This document shows positions 1 to 9,370 of a stretch of DNA of 64,000 bases, in pieces. The notes under the pieces were generated by a model. That model ran no database searches, was not told where the DNA came from, and worked only from the letters and a program-made list of their open reading frames with translations. Every line of letters begins with the position of its first letter. The stretch's first letter is position 1. The DNA comes from Candidatus Litorirhabdus singularis (GTDB lineage Bacteria > Pseudomonadota > Gammaproteobacteria > Pseudomonadales > Halieaceae), in the NCBI RefSeq assembly GCF_026262625.1, contig NZ_SHNN01000002.1:558001-622000 (forward strand), read 5' to 3'. Made by a program: the position numbers and the translations under genes.

Positions 1-648
1 TTGCAGCGACCAGAAACGCCAATCCTGCCGCGCGACGGCGTCTTCCACCAAACGAATAGAACCAGGCTCTTTGCAGTCAAAGCTGAAGCTATCCAGAGAC
101 TTGCTGTGCCCTTCCCCTCGCGCTTTGATATACGCCTCTTTAAGCGTCCAGATACGCGCAAACATCATTTGCTGGCGCTCGCCGTCGAGCTTTTGAAGGC
201 AGTCAACCTCGTCGCCGGCAAAATAGTGCTCAGCCATGGCCAACAGTCCAGAGTCCGGGTGGCTGGTCTCAACATCTACACCTACATGACCGGCATAAGT
301 GACTGCGCACGCCACGGAACGAGAGCTGTGAGAGAGATTAAAATGCAATGGCGCTGCTTCTTGATTGGTCAGCTGCAGACTTGGTTTACCCGATGCATTC
401 CTGACAAACTCTAAAGAATCGGCAGCCTGCTCAAGGTAATGACTGAGCACATCACGCAGAAATGCCTGACTGATCAGATATTCGCGCCGGTGCTCAGCAT
501 TGGCCAGCGCCTTATAGCTGTCCAGCTCAGCCTGCCCGAGAGCCTGCACGTAGCGCTCCTCGACGCCCTGATCACTTATGTCTGTGGTATCGGTAACCCA
601 CAGATGTACGGCGTCTGCTGTATCCAACGCCGGTTTTATAGAATTCAT
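1..648 (-). CDS. 4'-phosphopantetheinyl transferase, Sfp type (C-terminus outside window)
   Basis: Transfers 4'-phosphopantetheine from CoA to a carrier-protein serine. 216 codons are visible from the ATG at 648 with an AGGA ribosome site just upstream; the frame is still open at base 1, so the C-terminus lies outside. Family motifs are present: NLSHS near residue 104, the magnesium-binding GVDVE (Asp125, Glu127) and WTLKEAYIKA (residues 167-176) with the conserved Lys and Glu. An Sfp-type enzyme usually has about 220-250 residues, so little is missing. It starts only 19 bp after the ppiD stop and is probably co-transcribed with it. No polyketide or peptide synthetase gene is in view, so the substrate is unknown. 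It could serve AcpP or a secondary-metabolite carrier. Confidence 0.88.
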   Translation of the reverse strand, partial: MNSIKPALDTADAVHLWVTDTTDISDQGVEERYVQALGQAELDSYKALANAEHRREYLISQAFLRDVLSHYLEQAADSLEFVRNASGKPSLQLTNQEAAPLHFNLSHSSRSVACAVTYAGHVGVDVETSHPDSGLLAMAEHYFAGDEVDCLQKLDGERQQMMFARIWTLKEAYIKARGEGHSKSLDSFSFDCKEPGSIRLVEDAVARQDWRFWSLQ

Positions 649-667
649 GTGCTTTTCCTGGTGCCGC

Positions 668-2551
668 CTAGCTCTTAACTATATCGGCTTCTGCCCTGAG
701 ACTGCGTTGGTAACTGCCATCTATGGTGCGGCTTTTATCCTGCAACACCTGATTCATCAGCCGCTCACGCCGCACTGGAACCAACGCCTGCAGCTGTCCC
801 GCACTTACTCTGGCCAATTCAAAGATTTCTATATCGCCAGCGGCAGTGGCGACAAAATCGAAACGACTCTGCCCCTCGCTCGGCGCTTTAGTGGTAAATG
901 CTTTACGCAACAGTTCTGGGGACAGAGTACGACTGTCGCGTTTAACCGCCAGCTCTACCTGCCACTCATAACCCAATTCCTGGGCCAAACCGTCAATACT
1001 GTCGCCAGACTGCAGGCGAGCAATAACTTGCTCGGAGGCAGCGGAGGCTGCGTCCAGAGCCGCGGCCTCGGTGGCTAAGGCCTCGACGGTCTCACGCACA
1101 CTCTCCAAAGACTTTAATGTCGGCAGTTTATGCTCGACCACCCGTAACACCAGAAAACGCGAGTCAGCTAGTTCAATAACTTCACTATTGAAGCGGTCTT
1201 CAAGCACTTCGCTACTAAACGCAGCGCTAACCACCCGCGGGTCACTGGCAACAGCGGCGCTAGTATCACGAAATATTTCAACCCCGGTGTTCACAGTCAG
1301 GCCCAGACTCTCGGCCGGAGCACTCAGAGTTTCCGCATTAAAAACCTGATCGCGCAGCTCCTCTACAACCGATATCAGCCGGCGAGCGGCCTGCTCTTGC
1401 ATCAAGCGCTGTTCCAGTTCGACCCGTGCAGTTGCGTAATCCAACTCGCTGCCCGCCTGTATTTCAGTGACCGTCAAAATATGCACGCCGGCATCACTCA
1501 CAATCGCCTCAGAGATCTCGCCAACCTGCAATTCAGCAATGACAGATTCAAGCTCTGGTGGGAAGCTGTCTCCGCTAGTAAAGCCAATTTCGCCCCCAAA
1601 GTTAGCGGAACCCAAATCTTCTGAATACAGTTTGGCAAGTTCGGCGAAGGTCTGATCGCTGGACTGCACGGCCGCTGCGACTTCAGCGACCCGTGCCTGA
1701 TACTCATCTTCCCCTTCAGACTCTGATTTCTGCAGCAAGATATGTGCAACTCCGCGTCTTTCAGCAGTCTGCATAGAGGCCTTTTCAGCCTCAAACAGTT
1801 CCTTCACCTGCTGCTCAGAAACCGGCTCCAAAAAGTCACTCGCTCTTACCTCTATCGTTTCCGCCATAACAGATTCAGAGGTTTGAAAGCGATCTGCGCT
1901 AGCTTGATACCACTGTTGAATTTGATCTTCGGAAAGACTGACGGCGTCGCGAAAGCTGTCCAGGGGCATTACCAAAAAGCGGATATCTCGCTGTTCTTCA
2001 GCCACCACCGCAGCCAACTCTAACTCCTGCGGGGTAACGAACTCAGAGGCCGTAACCCCGGCGCGCAGCTGGGTTGACAGCAGATCTTCGCGCAGTGTCT
2101 CTTGAAAGCTGGCGGGGCTGTAACCCTGCTCAGCCAACAGCATGCGATAACGGGTCTCGTCGAAGCGACCGTCAACTTTGAATGCGTCCATACTGCCGAT
2201 TATTGTACCTATGGTAGCGTCAGGCACCGCCAAGCCATAATCCGCGGCCTGCTGCAGCAGTAATTTCTTCTGAATCATGAATTCTAATGCCGGCCCCGCC
2301 AACATTTGATCGTCCAGCATGGCCGGGTCGATATTGTCACCCATACTCATCAACAGGCGGCGTTTTTGCTGGTTGATTTGCTGTTGCAGCTCGCTAGCAG
2401 CTATGCCTTCACCGTTAACTTCGGCGACATAGGCAATGCCGCCACTGGTTAGTATGGATTCAACTCCGAACAGAGCGAACGTAGCGACAATAAGACCAAT
2501 GATAACTTTGGCCATTGTGCCTTGAATATTCTTGCGAATGTTTAGCAGCAT
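668..2551 (-). CDS. ppiD: peptidylprolyl isomerase PpiD (SurA-like periplasmic chaperone)
   Basis: Inner-membrane-anchored periplasmic chaperone that helps outer-membrane and secreted proteins leave the Sec translocon. The 627-residue length matches the family (about 620). Residues 1-12 are positively charged cytoplasmic, 13-34 form one membrane anchor, about 36-165 a SurA_N-like helical region, and about 264-365 a parvulin/PpiC domain beginning RRGVAHILL with the later GGEIGF and GVHILTV signatures. The order tig-clpP-clpX-lon-hupB-ppiD is classic for Gammaproteobacteria. A hairpin terminator separates it from hupB, so it probably has its own promoter within the short 107-bp gap. Confidence 0.95.
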   Translation of the reverse strand: MLLNIRKNIQGTMAKVIIGLIVATFALFGVESILTSGGIAYVAEVNGEGIAASELQQQINQQKRRLLMSMGDNIDPAMLDDQMLAGPALEFMIQKKLLLQQAADYGLAVPDATIGTIIGSMDAFKVDGRFDETRYRMLLAEQGYSPASFQETLREDLLSTQLRAGVTASEFVTPQELELAAVVAEEQRDIRFLVMPLDSFRDAVSLSEDQIQQWYQASADRFQTSESVMAETIEVRASDFLEPVSEQQVKELFEAEKASMQTAERRGVAHILLQKSESEGEDEYQARVAEVAAAVQSSDQTFAELAKLYSEDLGSANFGGEIGFTSGDSFPPELESVIAELQVGEISEAIVSDAGVHILTVTEIQAGSELDYATARVELEQRLMQEQAARRLISVVEELRDQVFNAETLSAPAESLGLTVNTGVEIFRDTSAAVASDPRVVSAAFSSEVLEDRFNSEVIELADSRFLVLRVVEHKLPTLKSLESVRETVEALATEAAALDAASAASEQVIARLQSGDSIDGLAQELGYEWQVELAVKRDSRTLSPELLRKAFTTKAPSEGQSRFDFVATAAGDIEIFELARVSAGQLQALVPVRRERLMNQVLQDKSRTIDGSYQRSLRAEADIVKS

Positions 2552-2567
2552 TTTCTAAGATCTACCT

Positions 2568-2600
2568 AAAAAAAAAGCGCACCGTGGAGTGCGCCTTTTT
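2568..2600 (-). terminator. intrinsic terminator after hupB (hairpin works in both directions)
   Basis: Perfect 6-bp stem GCGCAC / GTGCGC (2577-2582 with 2589-2594), flanked by an A-run at 2568-2576 and a T-run at 2596-2600. Read on the minus strand it gives a GC stem followed by a run of about nine U, downstream of hupB and upstream of ppiD. Confidence 0.85.
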
Positions 2601-2658
2601 GTGTTACGGCTGATGCCCCGCCTAAAATGCCGGCGCGGCCTCCCGAGCAACTAATGAT

Positions 2659-2934
2659 CTAGCTGTTGACGGCGTCTTTAAGAGCTTTACCTGCTTTGAA
2701 GCCAGGCACTGTCGCCGCCGGAATTTGGATCTCGGCGCCAGTCTGAGGGTTACGACCAGTGCGAGCAGCTCTGTCCTTGACGCTAAATGTTCCGAAGCCA
2801 ACCAAGGCCACCGAGTCACCTGCTTTGAGAGCGCCAGTAATAGAATCGACGACCGCATCCAGGGCACGCCCTGCTGCTGCTTTTGGAATATCCGCTGATG
2901 CCGCAATAGCATCGATTAGTTCAGTTTTATTCAC
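2659..2934 (-). CDS. hupB: DNA-binding protein HU-beta
   Basis: Small nucleoid protein that bends DNA without strong sequence preference. At 91 residues it has the exact family length. The N-terminus [11 protein letters not shown], the core [19 protein letters not shown] (residues about 46-64, the DNA-binding beta arm) and the ending GKALKDAVN are typical of HU. It lies directly downstream of lon and has its own sigma-70 promoter (3007-3034) and terminator (2568-2600). It can therefore be expressed independently of lon, as in E. coli. Confidence 0.97.
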   Translation of the reverse strand: MNKTELIDAIAASADIPKAAAGRALDAVVDSITGALKAGDSVALVGFGTFSVKDRAARTGRNPQTGAEIQIPAATVPGFKAGKALKDAVNS

Positions 2935-3006
2935 ACTTATCCCCTTATAGAAAAATGCGTAGCATTGTTTTTATGCACTAAATACACAAGCATTTAGAGG
3001 GGCGAC

Positions 3007-3034
3007 TGTATATCAGAACCGAGAATCCGGTCAA
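3007..3034 (-). promoter_or_regulatory. sigma-70 promoter of hupB
   Basis: On the minus strand TTGACC (3029-3034), a 16-bp spacer and TATACA (3007-3012). The predicted transcription start is near 3000, giving a leader of about 65 nt before the hupB ATG at 2934. It lies between the lon stop and hupB. Confidence 0.75.
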
Positions 3035-3058
3035 CACACGAACGCCTAATAATGCTAT

Positions 3059-5467
3059 TTAATGCGTATTTATTCGGTTTTCACCGTCTTTCGAGCCATC
3101 TCCGGCAACGATGGGCTCTGCCAGGTAATCCTCATCACTCAGTGGCTTTGGCATTGACTCCAATGCAATCTCCAAAACTTCGTCAATCCACTTGACGGGT
3201 TTGATGGCAAGATCGGCCTTAATGTTATCCGGGATCTCTATTAAATCTCTTTCATTTTCCTTCGGTATAATCACCGTTGTAATGCCACCGCGATGCGCCG
3301 CGAGCAGCTTTTCCTTGAGCCCGCCTATCGGCAACACTTCGCCCCGCAGCGTGATTTCTCCTGTCATGGCAACTTCTGAACGCACCGGAATTCCGGTCAG
3401 CACCGATACCAACGCGGTAGCCATAGCGACACCGGCACTGGGGCCATCCTTAGGCGTGGCACCCTCGGGCACGTGAATATGGACGTCATGTTTGTCATGA
3501 TAGGCCGCGACAATGCCCAGCATCTGAGAGCGACTGCGCACCACGGTGGTGGCGGCCTGAATAGACTCCTGCATCACATCACCCAGCGACCCTGTCATCA
3601 CCTGACGGCCTTTGCCCGGTATTGAGACTGATTCAATAGTGAGCAGTTCACCGCCCACCTGAGTCCATGCCAAGCCGGTGACTTGCCCGATCTTGTTTTC
3701 TTCTTCCGCCGAACCAAAGCTAAACTTCCGCACGCCGCTTAGATCCGGCAGCATTACCGCGTCGACTTCCTGCGGAGCCTCTAGCTCGCTGAGACTGAAG
3801 GCCTTGACCATCTTGCGACACACCTTGGCGATTTCGCGCTCCAGAGCGCGCACGCCCGCCTCACGGGTGTAGTAGCGAACGATATCGGTTATGGCGTCGC
3901 GGGCGATAGTTAACTCGCCCTTTTTGATGCCATTGTTCTTCATTTGCTTGGGAATCAGGTACCGCTCAGCGATATTCACCTTTTCATCTTCGGTGTACCC
4001 TGGAATACGAATGACCTCCATCCGATCCAACAAGGGCGCGGGGATGTTCATGGTATTGGAGGTACAGACGAACATCACGTCCGACAAATCGTAATCCACT
4101 TCGAGGTAGTGGTCGTTAAAGGCGTGGTTCTGCTCAGGATCAAGCACCTCAAGCATGGCTGAAGCCGGGTCACCCCTATGGTCCATGCCCATTTTGTCAA
4201 TTTCATCTAATAAAAACAAAGGGTTACGGACGCCTGCTTTAGACATTTTCTGCAGTAATTTACCCGGCATGGAGCCGATATAGGTACGCCGGTGACCGCG
4301 AATCTCAGCCTCATCACGCACTCCACCGAGTGCCATGCGCACAAACTTACGGTTGGTGGCTCGGGCAATCGACTCGCCCAAAGAAGTCTTACCTACACCC
4401 GGAGGGCCCACCAGACAGAGCACAGGCCCCTTAATTTTACGCACCCGCTTTTGCACCGCGAGATACTCGAGAATACGCTCTTTGACCTCATCAAGACCGT
4501 AATGATCGGCATTAAGAATATCGCCTGCGCGCTTCAGATCATGCTTTACCTTACTCCGCTTGGACCAAGGCACGCTGAGCATCCAATCGATGTAGCTGCG
4601 CACCACGGAAGCCTCAGCCGACATGGGAGACATCATTTTCAACTTGTTCAGTTCTGCGCCAACCTTGTCTTCTGCTTCCTGCGGCATTTTGGCGGCCTCT
4701 ATGCGCGCCTGCAGCTCATCCATCTCGCCCGGCGCTTCGTCCAGGTCTCCCAGCTCTTTCTGAATCGCCTTCATTTGCTCATTCAGATAGTACTCGCGCT
4801 GGCTTTTCTCCATTTGCTTCTTGACGCGACCCCGGATACGTTTTTCTACCTGAAACAGGTCGATTTCGCCTTCCATGAGCTGCATGAGGTGTTCCAGCCG
4901 TTCCCGAATACCAGACATTTCCAGCACGCGCTGCTTCTCATCCAGGTCCACGCCCATGTGCGCTGCAATGGTATCGGCCAGACGGCCAGGCTCATCGATA
5001 CCAGACAGAGAGGTCAACACCTCTGTCGGAACCTTTTTACTCAAATTGACGTATTTTTCGAACTGCGAAACGGTCGAGCGTACCAACGCTTCCGCTTCCT
5101 GGTCTGGAATCACTTCACTTTCAATTTCTCGCACTTCCGCCACCGCGAAGGGGCCGTCGTCGTCGATACTCCCGAGGCTGGCACGGTAGCCGCCTTCGAC
5201 CAGAACCTTGATGGTGCCGTCCGGTAGTTTCAGTAACTGTAGAATGCTGGATACCGTACCTACCTGGTAGACATCATCAACACCGGGGTCATCATCAGCC
5301 GCATTGCGCTGGGCGACCAGCAGCACTTGCTTGTCGTTGGCCATCGCGTCTTGCAACGCTTCTATGGATTTTTCCCTGCCGACAAATAGCGGCAGTACCA
5401 TATGCGGATAAACCACTACATCACGCAGGGGTAACAAAGGAAGTTTTACTAAGGAAGAAGCGCCCAT
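3059..5467 (-). CDS. lon: ATP-dependent protease Lon
   Basis: Cytoplasmic AAA+ protease that degrades misfolded and short-lived regulatory proteins. The 802 residues match E. coli Lon (784) in architecture: N-terminal LON domain starting LPLLPLRDVVVYPHM, coiled-coil middle, AAA+ module with Walker A GPPGVGKTS, Walker B LFLLDEIDKM, and the Ser-Lys protease domain with PKDGPSAG (Ser677) and the catalytic Lys near 720. The C-terminal extension after residue 780 is acidic and longer than in E. coli. A clear sigma-32 promoter (5498-5523) lies about 30 bp upstream, and the Shine-Dalgarno CTGGAG precedes the ATG. Confidence 0.98.
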   Translation of the reverse strand: MGASSLVKLPLLPLRDVVVYPHMVLPLFVGREKSIEALQDAMANDKQVLLVAQRNAADDDPGVDDVYQVGTVSSILQLLKLPDGTIKVLVEGGYRASLGSIDDDGPFAVAEVREIESEVIPDQEAEALVRSTVSQFEKYVNLSKKVPTEVLTSLSGIDEPGRLADTIAAHMGVDLDEKQRVLEMSGIRERLEHLMQLMEGEIDLFQVEKRIRGRVKKQMEKSQREYYLNEQMKAIQKELGDLDEAPGEMDELQARIEAAKMPQEAEDKVGAELNKLKMMSPMSAEASVVRSYIDWMLSVPWSKRSKVKHDLKRAGDILNADHYGLDEVKERILEYLAVQKRVRKIKGPVLCLVGPPGVGKTSLGESIARATNRKFVRMALGGVRDEAEIRGHRRTYIGSMPGKLLQKMSKAGVRNPLFLLDEIDKMGMDHRGDPASAMLEVLDPEQNHAFNDHYLEVDYDLSDVMFVCTSNTMNIPAPLLDRMEVIRIPGYTEDEKVNIAERYLIPKQMKNNGIKKGELTIARDAITDIVRYYTREAGVRALEREIAKVCRKMVKAFSLSELEAPQEVDAVMLPDLSGVRKFSFGSAEEENKIGQVTGLAWTQVGGELLTIESVSIPGKGRQVMTGSLGDVMQESIQAATTVVRSRSQMLGIVAAYHDKHDVHIHVPEGATPKDGPSAGVAMATALVSVLTGIPVRSEVAMTGEITLRGEVLPIGGLKEKLLAAHRGGITTVIIPKENERDLIEIPDNIKADLAIKPVKWIDEVLEIALESMPKPLSDEDYLAEPIVAGDGSKDGENRINTH

Positions 5468-5497
5468 ACATGTCTCCAGGAAATCACTCTAGGTGAT

Positions 5498-5523
5498 ATG
5501 GGGATGTTTATAAAAAATGCAAG
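5498..5523 (-). promoter_or_regulatory. sigma-32 (heat-shock) promoter of lon
   Basis: On the minus strand CTTGCA (5518-5523), a 14-bp spacer and CCCCAT (5498-5503). This is one mismatch from the RpoH consensus CTTGAA-N13-17-CCCCAT. The transcription start would fall near 5490, about 23 nt before the lon ATG. Confidence 0.8.
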
Positions 5524-5624
5524 CGCGGCTAGCTCGGTAGCACTTACGTTTTGCGCTGTACCGCCGAGGTAAAGTGCTGAGAGCGCCTTCGTGGGCCCCC
5601 AGTCAGTAAACTCTACCCCAACCG

Positions 5625-6914
5625 CTACTCGTCTGTCGTAGCGGCTTTCGGTGTCTCGGGCTTCTGAAGCACCAGCAAAGGCTCTGAATCGCCCTTGATC
5701 ACGGATTCGTCGATAACCACTTTGCTGACATCGCTGCGCGATGGGATGTTGTACATACTGTCCAGTAACGTCGCCTCTAGAATCGAGCGTAGACCGCGTG
5801 CTCCGGTTTTACGCTCCATCGCTTTCTCTGCGATTGCCCGCAGGCCGTCTTCGCGAAAATCGACTTCTACGCCTTCCATCTCCAGCAATTTGGAGTACTG
5901 CTTGGTGAGCGAGTTTTTCGGCTCGGTAAGAATCTGCACCAGTGCCTGCACATCAAGCTCTTCAAGCGTCGCTATAACCGGCAAGCGACCCACAAATTCT
6001 GGAATCAGCCCGTAACGGACCAAATCTTCTGGCTCGAGGTCGAGCAGCACTTCCCCAACATTTTTACCGTTGTCTTTGCTTTTGACCTCAGCACCAAAAC
6101 CAATACCGCCCTTATCCGAGCGATCCCGAATGACCTTATCCAGGCCAGCAAATGCGCCGCCACAGATAAACAGGATATTGGAAGTATCAACCTGCAGAAA
6201 CTCCTGCTGAGGGTGCTTGCGACCGCCCTGCGGCGGCACTGAAGCCACTGTTCCTTCAATCAGCTTCAGCAATGCTTGCTGTACACCCTCGCCAGAAACG
6301 TCCCGCGTTATTGAGGGGTTGTCAGATTTGCGCGAAATTTTGTCAATCTCATCGATGTAAACAATACCCATTTGGGCCTTTTCCACATCGTAGTCGCACT
6401 TCTGCAACAGCTTCTGAATGATGTTCTCAACATCCTCACCCACGTAACCGGCTTCGGTGAGAGTAGTCGCATCAGCGATGGTAAATGGCACATTCAAAAG
6501 TCGCGCCAAGGTCTCTGCCAGCAGCGTTTTTCCGCTACCAGTGGGACCGACCAACAGAATGTTACTTTTCCCGAGTTCGACGTCGTCACCACGCCCGTCA
6601 TCATAGCGCAGCCGCTTATAGTGATTATAAACAGCCACTGAAAGTACTTTCTTGGCGCGTTTCTGCCCGATCACGTATTCATCAAGAATTGCCTTGATAT
6701 CCTGCGGTACCGGCAGACTTTCCTGGCCACTGTCGCCTTTCGCTTCCTGTACTTCCTCGCGGATAATGTCGTTGCAAAGATCAACGCATTCATCGCAGAT
6801 AAATACCGAGGGGCCAGCGATCAGCTTGCGCACTTCATGCTGGCTTTTGCCGCAGAAGGAGCAGTACAGCAATTTGCTGCCATCGTCGCCCGATTTAGAC
6901 GTTACATCAGTCAT
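5625..6914 (-). CDS. clpX: ATP-dependent Clp protease ATP-binding subunit ClpX
   Basis: AAA+ unfoldase that delivers tagged proteins to ClpP. 429 residues, close to the E. coli length of 424. The N-terminal zinc-binding domain shows Cys18, Cys21, Cys40 and Cys43. Walker A GPTGSGKT is at 123-130, followed by Walker [10 protein letters not shown] and the sensor region. The pore loop GYVGEDVE and the ClpP-docking IGF-type loop (GGIGFGAEV) are visible. Downstream of clpP in the tig-clpP-clpX order with a 160-bp gap. I see no terminator in that gap, so read-through from clpP is likely. Confidence 0.98.
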   Translation of the reverse strand: MTDVTSKSGDDGSKLLYCSFCGKSQHEVRKLIAGPSVFICDECVDLCNDIIREEVQEAKGDSGQESLPVPQDIKAILDEYVIGQKRAKKVLSVAVYNHYKRLRYDDGRGDDVELGKSNILLVGPTGSGKTLLAETLARLLNVPFTIADATTLTEAGYVGEDVENIIQKLLQKCDYDVEKAQMGIVYIDEIDKISRKSDNPSITRDVSGEGVQQALLKLIEGTVASVPPQGGRKHPQQEFLQVDTSNILFICGGAFAGLDKVIRDRSDKGGIGFGAEVKSKDNGKNVGEVLLDLEPEDLVRYGLIPEFVGRLPVIATLEELDVQALVQILTEPKNSLTKQYSKLLEMEGVEVDFREDGLRAIAEKAMERKTGARGLRSILEATLLDSMYNIPSRSDVSKVVIDESVIKGDSEPLLVLQKPETPKAATTDE

Positions 6915-7074
6915 TAAGCTTACCTATATGTTCCTGATTCCAGCTTGTCTTACGTTAAGATGCTTTTTTTCAAGCCCGTTTGCAAGCCCTGTAGTCGGTT
7001 TTGCGAAGCCGGTTACACTTACAGCCTTGCCTTTAGGCAAGTGCCTCTTTTGTGTTGACTGGCCCGCTGGCAGG

Positions 7075-7716
7075 CTATTCCTCGCCGCCCGACTTCTTCT
7101 CTACCACCATGTCCACCAGGCCATAGGCCATGCTGTCTTCGGCGTTCATGAAATTATCTCGCTCAGTGTCATTCTGAATAGTTTCCAGAGTCTGACCGGT
7201 ATGCTCGGCCAACATCTGGTTCAAGCGCTCGCGAATAATGAGAATTTCCTTGGCATGAATCTCAATATCCGTGGCCTGCCCCTGAGCTCCGCCACTAGGC
7301 TGGTGGATCATGGTACGGGCGTTAGGCAAGCAGGCGCGCTTACCCTTGGCGCCACCGGCCAACAGAAACGCACCCATACTGGCTGCCTGTCCGATACAGG
7401 TAGTGGTTACATCGGGCTTGATATATTGCATCGTGTCATAAATTGCCAAGCCAGCTGTCACCGATCCACCCGGGCTGTTGATATACAGATGAATGTCTTT
7501 GTCGGGGTTCTCACTTTCCAGAAACAGCAACTGTGCCACCACCAGATTCGCCATGTGATCTTCTACCGGACCAACGATAAATATCAGGCGTTCCTTCAGC
7601 AGACGCGAGTAGATATCGTAAGAGCGCTCGCCCCTGGAAGTCTGCTCAACAACCATCGGAATCAAGCCCAGGTTATTGATAGTATTAGAGTTCTGTCCGT
7701 CGAACTGATGTGTCAT
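7075..7716 (-). CDS. clpP: ATP-dependent Clp protease proteolytic subunit ClpP
   Basis: Serine peptidase barrel of the ClpXP/ClpAP machines. The 213 residues include the full triad Ser113 (GQAASMG), His138 (RTMIHQP) and Asp187. An N-terminal propeptide of about 15-20 residues (ending near [13 protein letters not shown]) fits the autocatalytic processing known for the family. It begins 39 bp downstream of tig, consistent with co-transcription. Confidence 0.98.
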   Translation of the reverse strand: MTHQFDGQNSNTINNLGLIPMVVEQTSRGERSYDIYSRLLKERLIFIVGPVEDHMANLVVAQLLFLESENPDKDIHLYINSPGGSVTAGLAIYDTMQYIKPDVTTTCIGQAASMGAFLLAGGAKGKRACLPNARTMIHQPSGGAQGQATDIEIHAKEILIIRERLNQMLAEHTGQTLETIQNDTERDNFMNAEDSMAYGLVDMVVEKKSGGEE

Positions 7717-7755
7717 TTTCTCGTCTTACTCCCGAATATTGCGTTTAGGGGTCCT

Positions 7756-9099
7756 TTACAGACCCTGATTCTGGGCGTTGGCCTCCTGAGCCTTGGCCAT
7801 CGCATCTTTATAGCTGCATTCCTGCTCAGATACGCTAGCAGTTTCCAGCAGCTTGTCCACAACTTCTTCTTCCAAAACCATCGCTTCAACCGAAGAAAGC
7901 TGCTCCTGATTTGAGTAGTACCAGTTAATCACTTCCTCCGGGTCCTGATACGTCGCTGCCATCTCTTCAATATGGGCGCGTACTTTCTCCGCATCGGCCT
8001 TGATCTCGTCGCGCTGTATCAGCTCGTGCAGCACTAGACCAAGCTTGACCCGCCGAGTGGCCTGCTCTTCAAACATTTCTGCCGGCAGCAACGACTGCAG
8101 GTCCAGGTCCGGAGTTGCACCGGCGCCGCCGAACTGTTGAAACATTTGCTGGCGCATAGTATCCACTTCCGAGGCGATCAGGGCCTTGGGTATTTCCTGT
8201 CCACTGTGTGACTCCAATACTGCATCCATCACCTGTTTCTTGACAGTAGCCTTGAGTGCGTTGTCCAACTCGCGCCGCATATTGTCGCCAATCTCTTTAC
8301 GGAACTGCTCTTCGCCGCCATCTTCAACGCCGTACTGCTTGAACAGCTCTTCGTCCAGCTCCGCCAACTTGTGCTCCTGCACAGCGTTCACTTTTACCTT
8401 GAACTCTACCGCAGCGCCCTTAAGGTCCTCGCTGTGGTAATCATCCGGAAAGCTCAAGCTCAAAACCTTTTCATCGCCTGCTGACAAACCTTCAATTCCG
8501 CTTTCGAATCCTGGAATCATACGGTTAGAACCGAGTTCCAGATCAGAAGCTTCCGCGCTGCCGCCGTCAAAGGGCTCGCCATCACGGGTTCCGGCGTAGT
8601 CGATGTTGACCTGATCGCCTTCTTTGGCAGCGCGACTGACGTCTTCCCAGCCACCTTGCTGCTTACGAAAGACAGCGATCATATCGTCAACATCTGAATC
8701 AGTGACCTCAGCGGCCGGCTTTTCCACCGCAAAACCAGCCATATCCTGCAGCTCGATTTCTGGAAACACTTCAAATGTCGCGACAAATTCGAGGTCTTTG
8801 CCCTCTTCCATGGTCTTTGGCTCGATACTGGGCTGGCCTGCGGGGCGCAGGTTTTCCTGAGTAATCGCCTCATAGAAAGATTGACTCATGACCTCGCCGA
8901 CGACTTCCTGGCGAACACCTGCGCCGAATCGCTGGCGCAACACACGCATCGGCACTTTGCCTGGCCGAAAACCGTCCAGACGCACAGTCTTGGCGGCCTT
9001 TTGCAGCCGTGTGTTGATTTCGCTCTCGACCTTCTCAGAAGGTACGCCGACTGTCAGTCGACGCTCCAAACCGGACGTCGTTTCAATAAAAACCTGCAT
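7756..9099 (-). CDS. tig: trigger factor, ribosome-associated chaperone
   Basis: Binds the ribosome exit tunnel and shields nascent chains. 447 residues with the three-domain plan: ribosome-binding domain (residues 1 to about 115; the signature GFRPGKVPM is near 45-53), FKBP-like PPIase domain (about 150-245), and a long helical C-terminal domain. It starts MQVFIETTSGLERRL, and the ATG at 9099 follows a GAGGAT ribosome site. The tRNA-Leu(UAG) gene is immediately upstream on the same strand. Confidence 0.97.
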   Translation of the reverse strand: MQVFIETTSGLERRLTVGVPSEKVESEINTRLQKAAKTVRLDGFRPGKVPMRVLRQRFGAGVRQEVVGEVMSQSFYEAITQENLRPAGQPSIEPKTMEEGKDLEFVATFEVFPEIELQDMAGFAVEKPAAEVTDSDVDDMIAVFRKQQGGWEDVSRAAKEGDQVNIDYAGTRDGEPFDGGSAEASDLELGSNRMIPGFESGIEGLSAGDEKVLSLSFPDDYHSEDLKGAAVEFKVKVNAVQEHKLAELDEELFKQYGVEDGGEEQFRKEIGDNMRRELDNALKATVKKQVMDAVLESHSGQEIPKALIASEVDTMRQQMFQQFGGAGATPDLDLQSLLPAEMFEEQATRRVKLGLVLHELIQRDEIKADAEKVRAHIEEMAATYQDPEEVINWYYSNQEQLSSVEAMVLEEEVVDKLLETASVSEQECSYKDAMAKAQEANAQNQGL

Positions 9100-9130
9100 G
9101 AATCATCCTCAGATAACTTCAGAATTGTAA

Positions 9131-9215
<85 letters not shown>

Positions 9216-9272
9216 TTTTTGTGTGGGCCGACACCAAGGCTACATTCCGCTTTAGCTATGAGCATTAAGCGC

Positions 9273-9297
9273 CTGATTTTTATGAGGTAAAAATCAG
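9273..9297 (-). terminator. AT-rich perfect hairpin between the GH84 gene and tRNA-Leu
   Basis: A perfect 10-bp inverted repeat CTGATTTTTA / TAAAAATCAG with a 5-nt loop (TGAGG). It lies downstream of the GH84 stop on the minus strand. The stem itself is AT-rich and has no separate U-tract, so this is at best a weak terminator. It may simply protect a 3' end. Confidence 0.4.
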
Positions 9298-9370
9298 CCT
9301 TCTATAAGCCATCTGGTGCCCTTACAAGGGCGGGGATTCTGCCACAAAGCAGCCTCTGGTTCAACTGTTG

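Noticed and set aside
4292-5227. 311-codon open frame on the plus strand
   Set aside because: Fully antisense to lon; His- and Leu-rich shadow without ribosome site.
6652-7914. 420-codon open frame on the plus strand
   Set aside because: Lies antisense to clpX, clpP and tig, which are certain. The translation has no family pattern and is rich in Leu, His and Gln, as expected from a shadow frame.
9319-9336. GCCCTT-AC-AAGGGC palindrome after the GH84 gene
   Set aside because: The loop is too short for a stable hairpin, no T-run follows on either strand, and it has no clear regulatory context.
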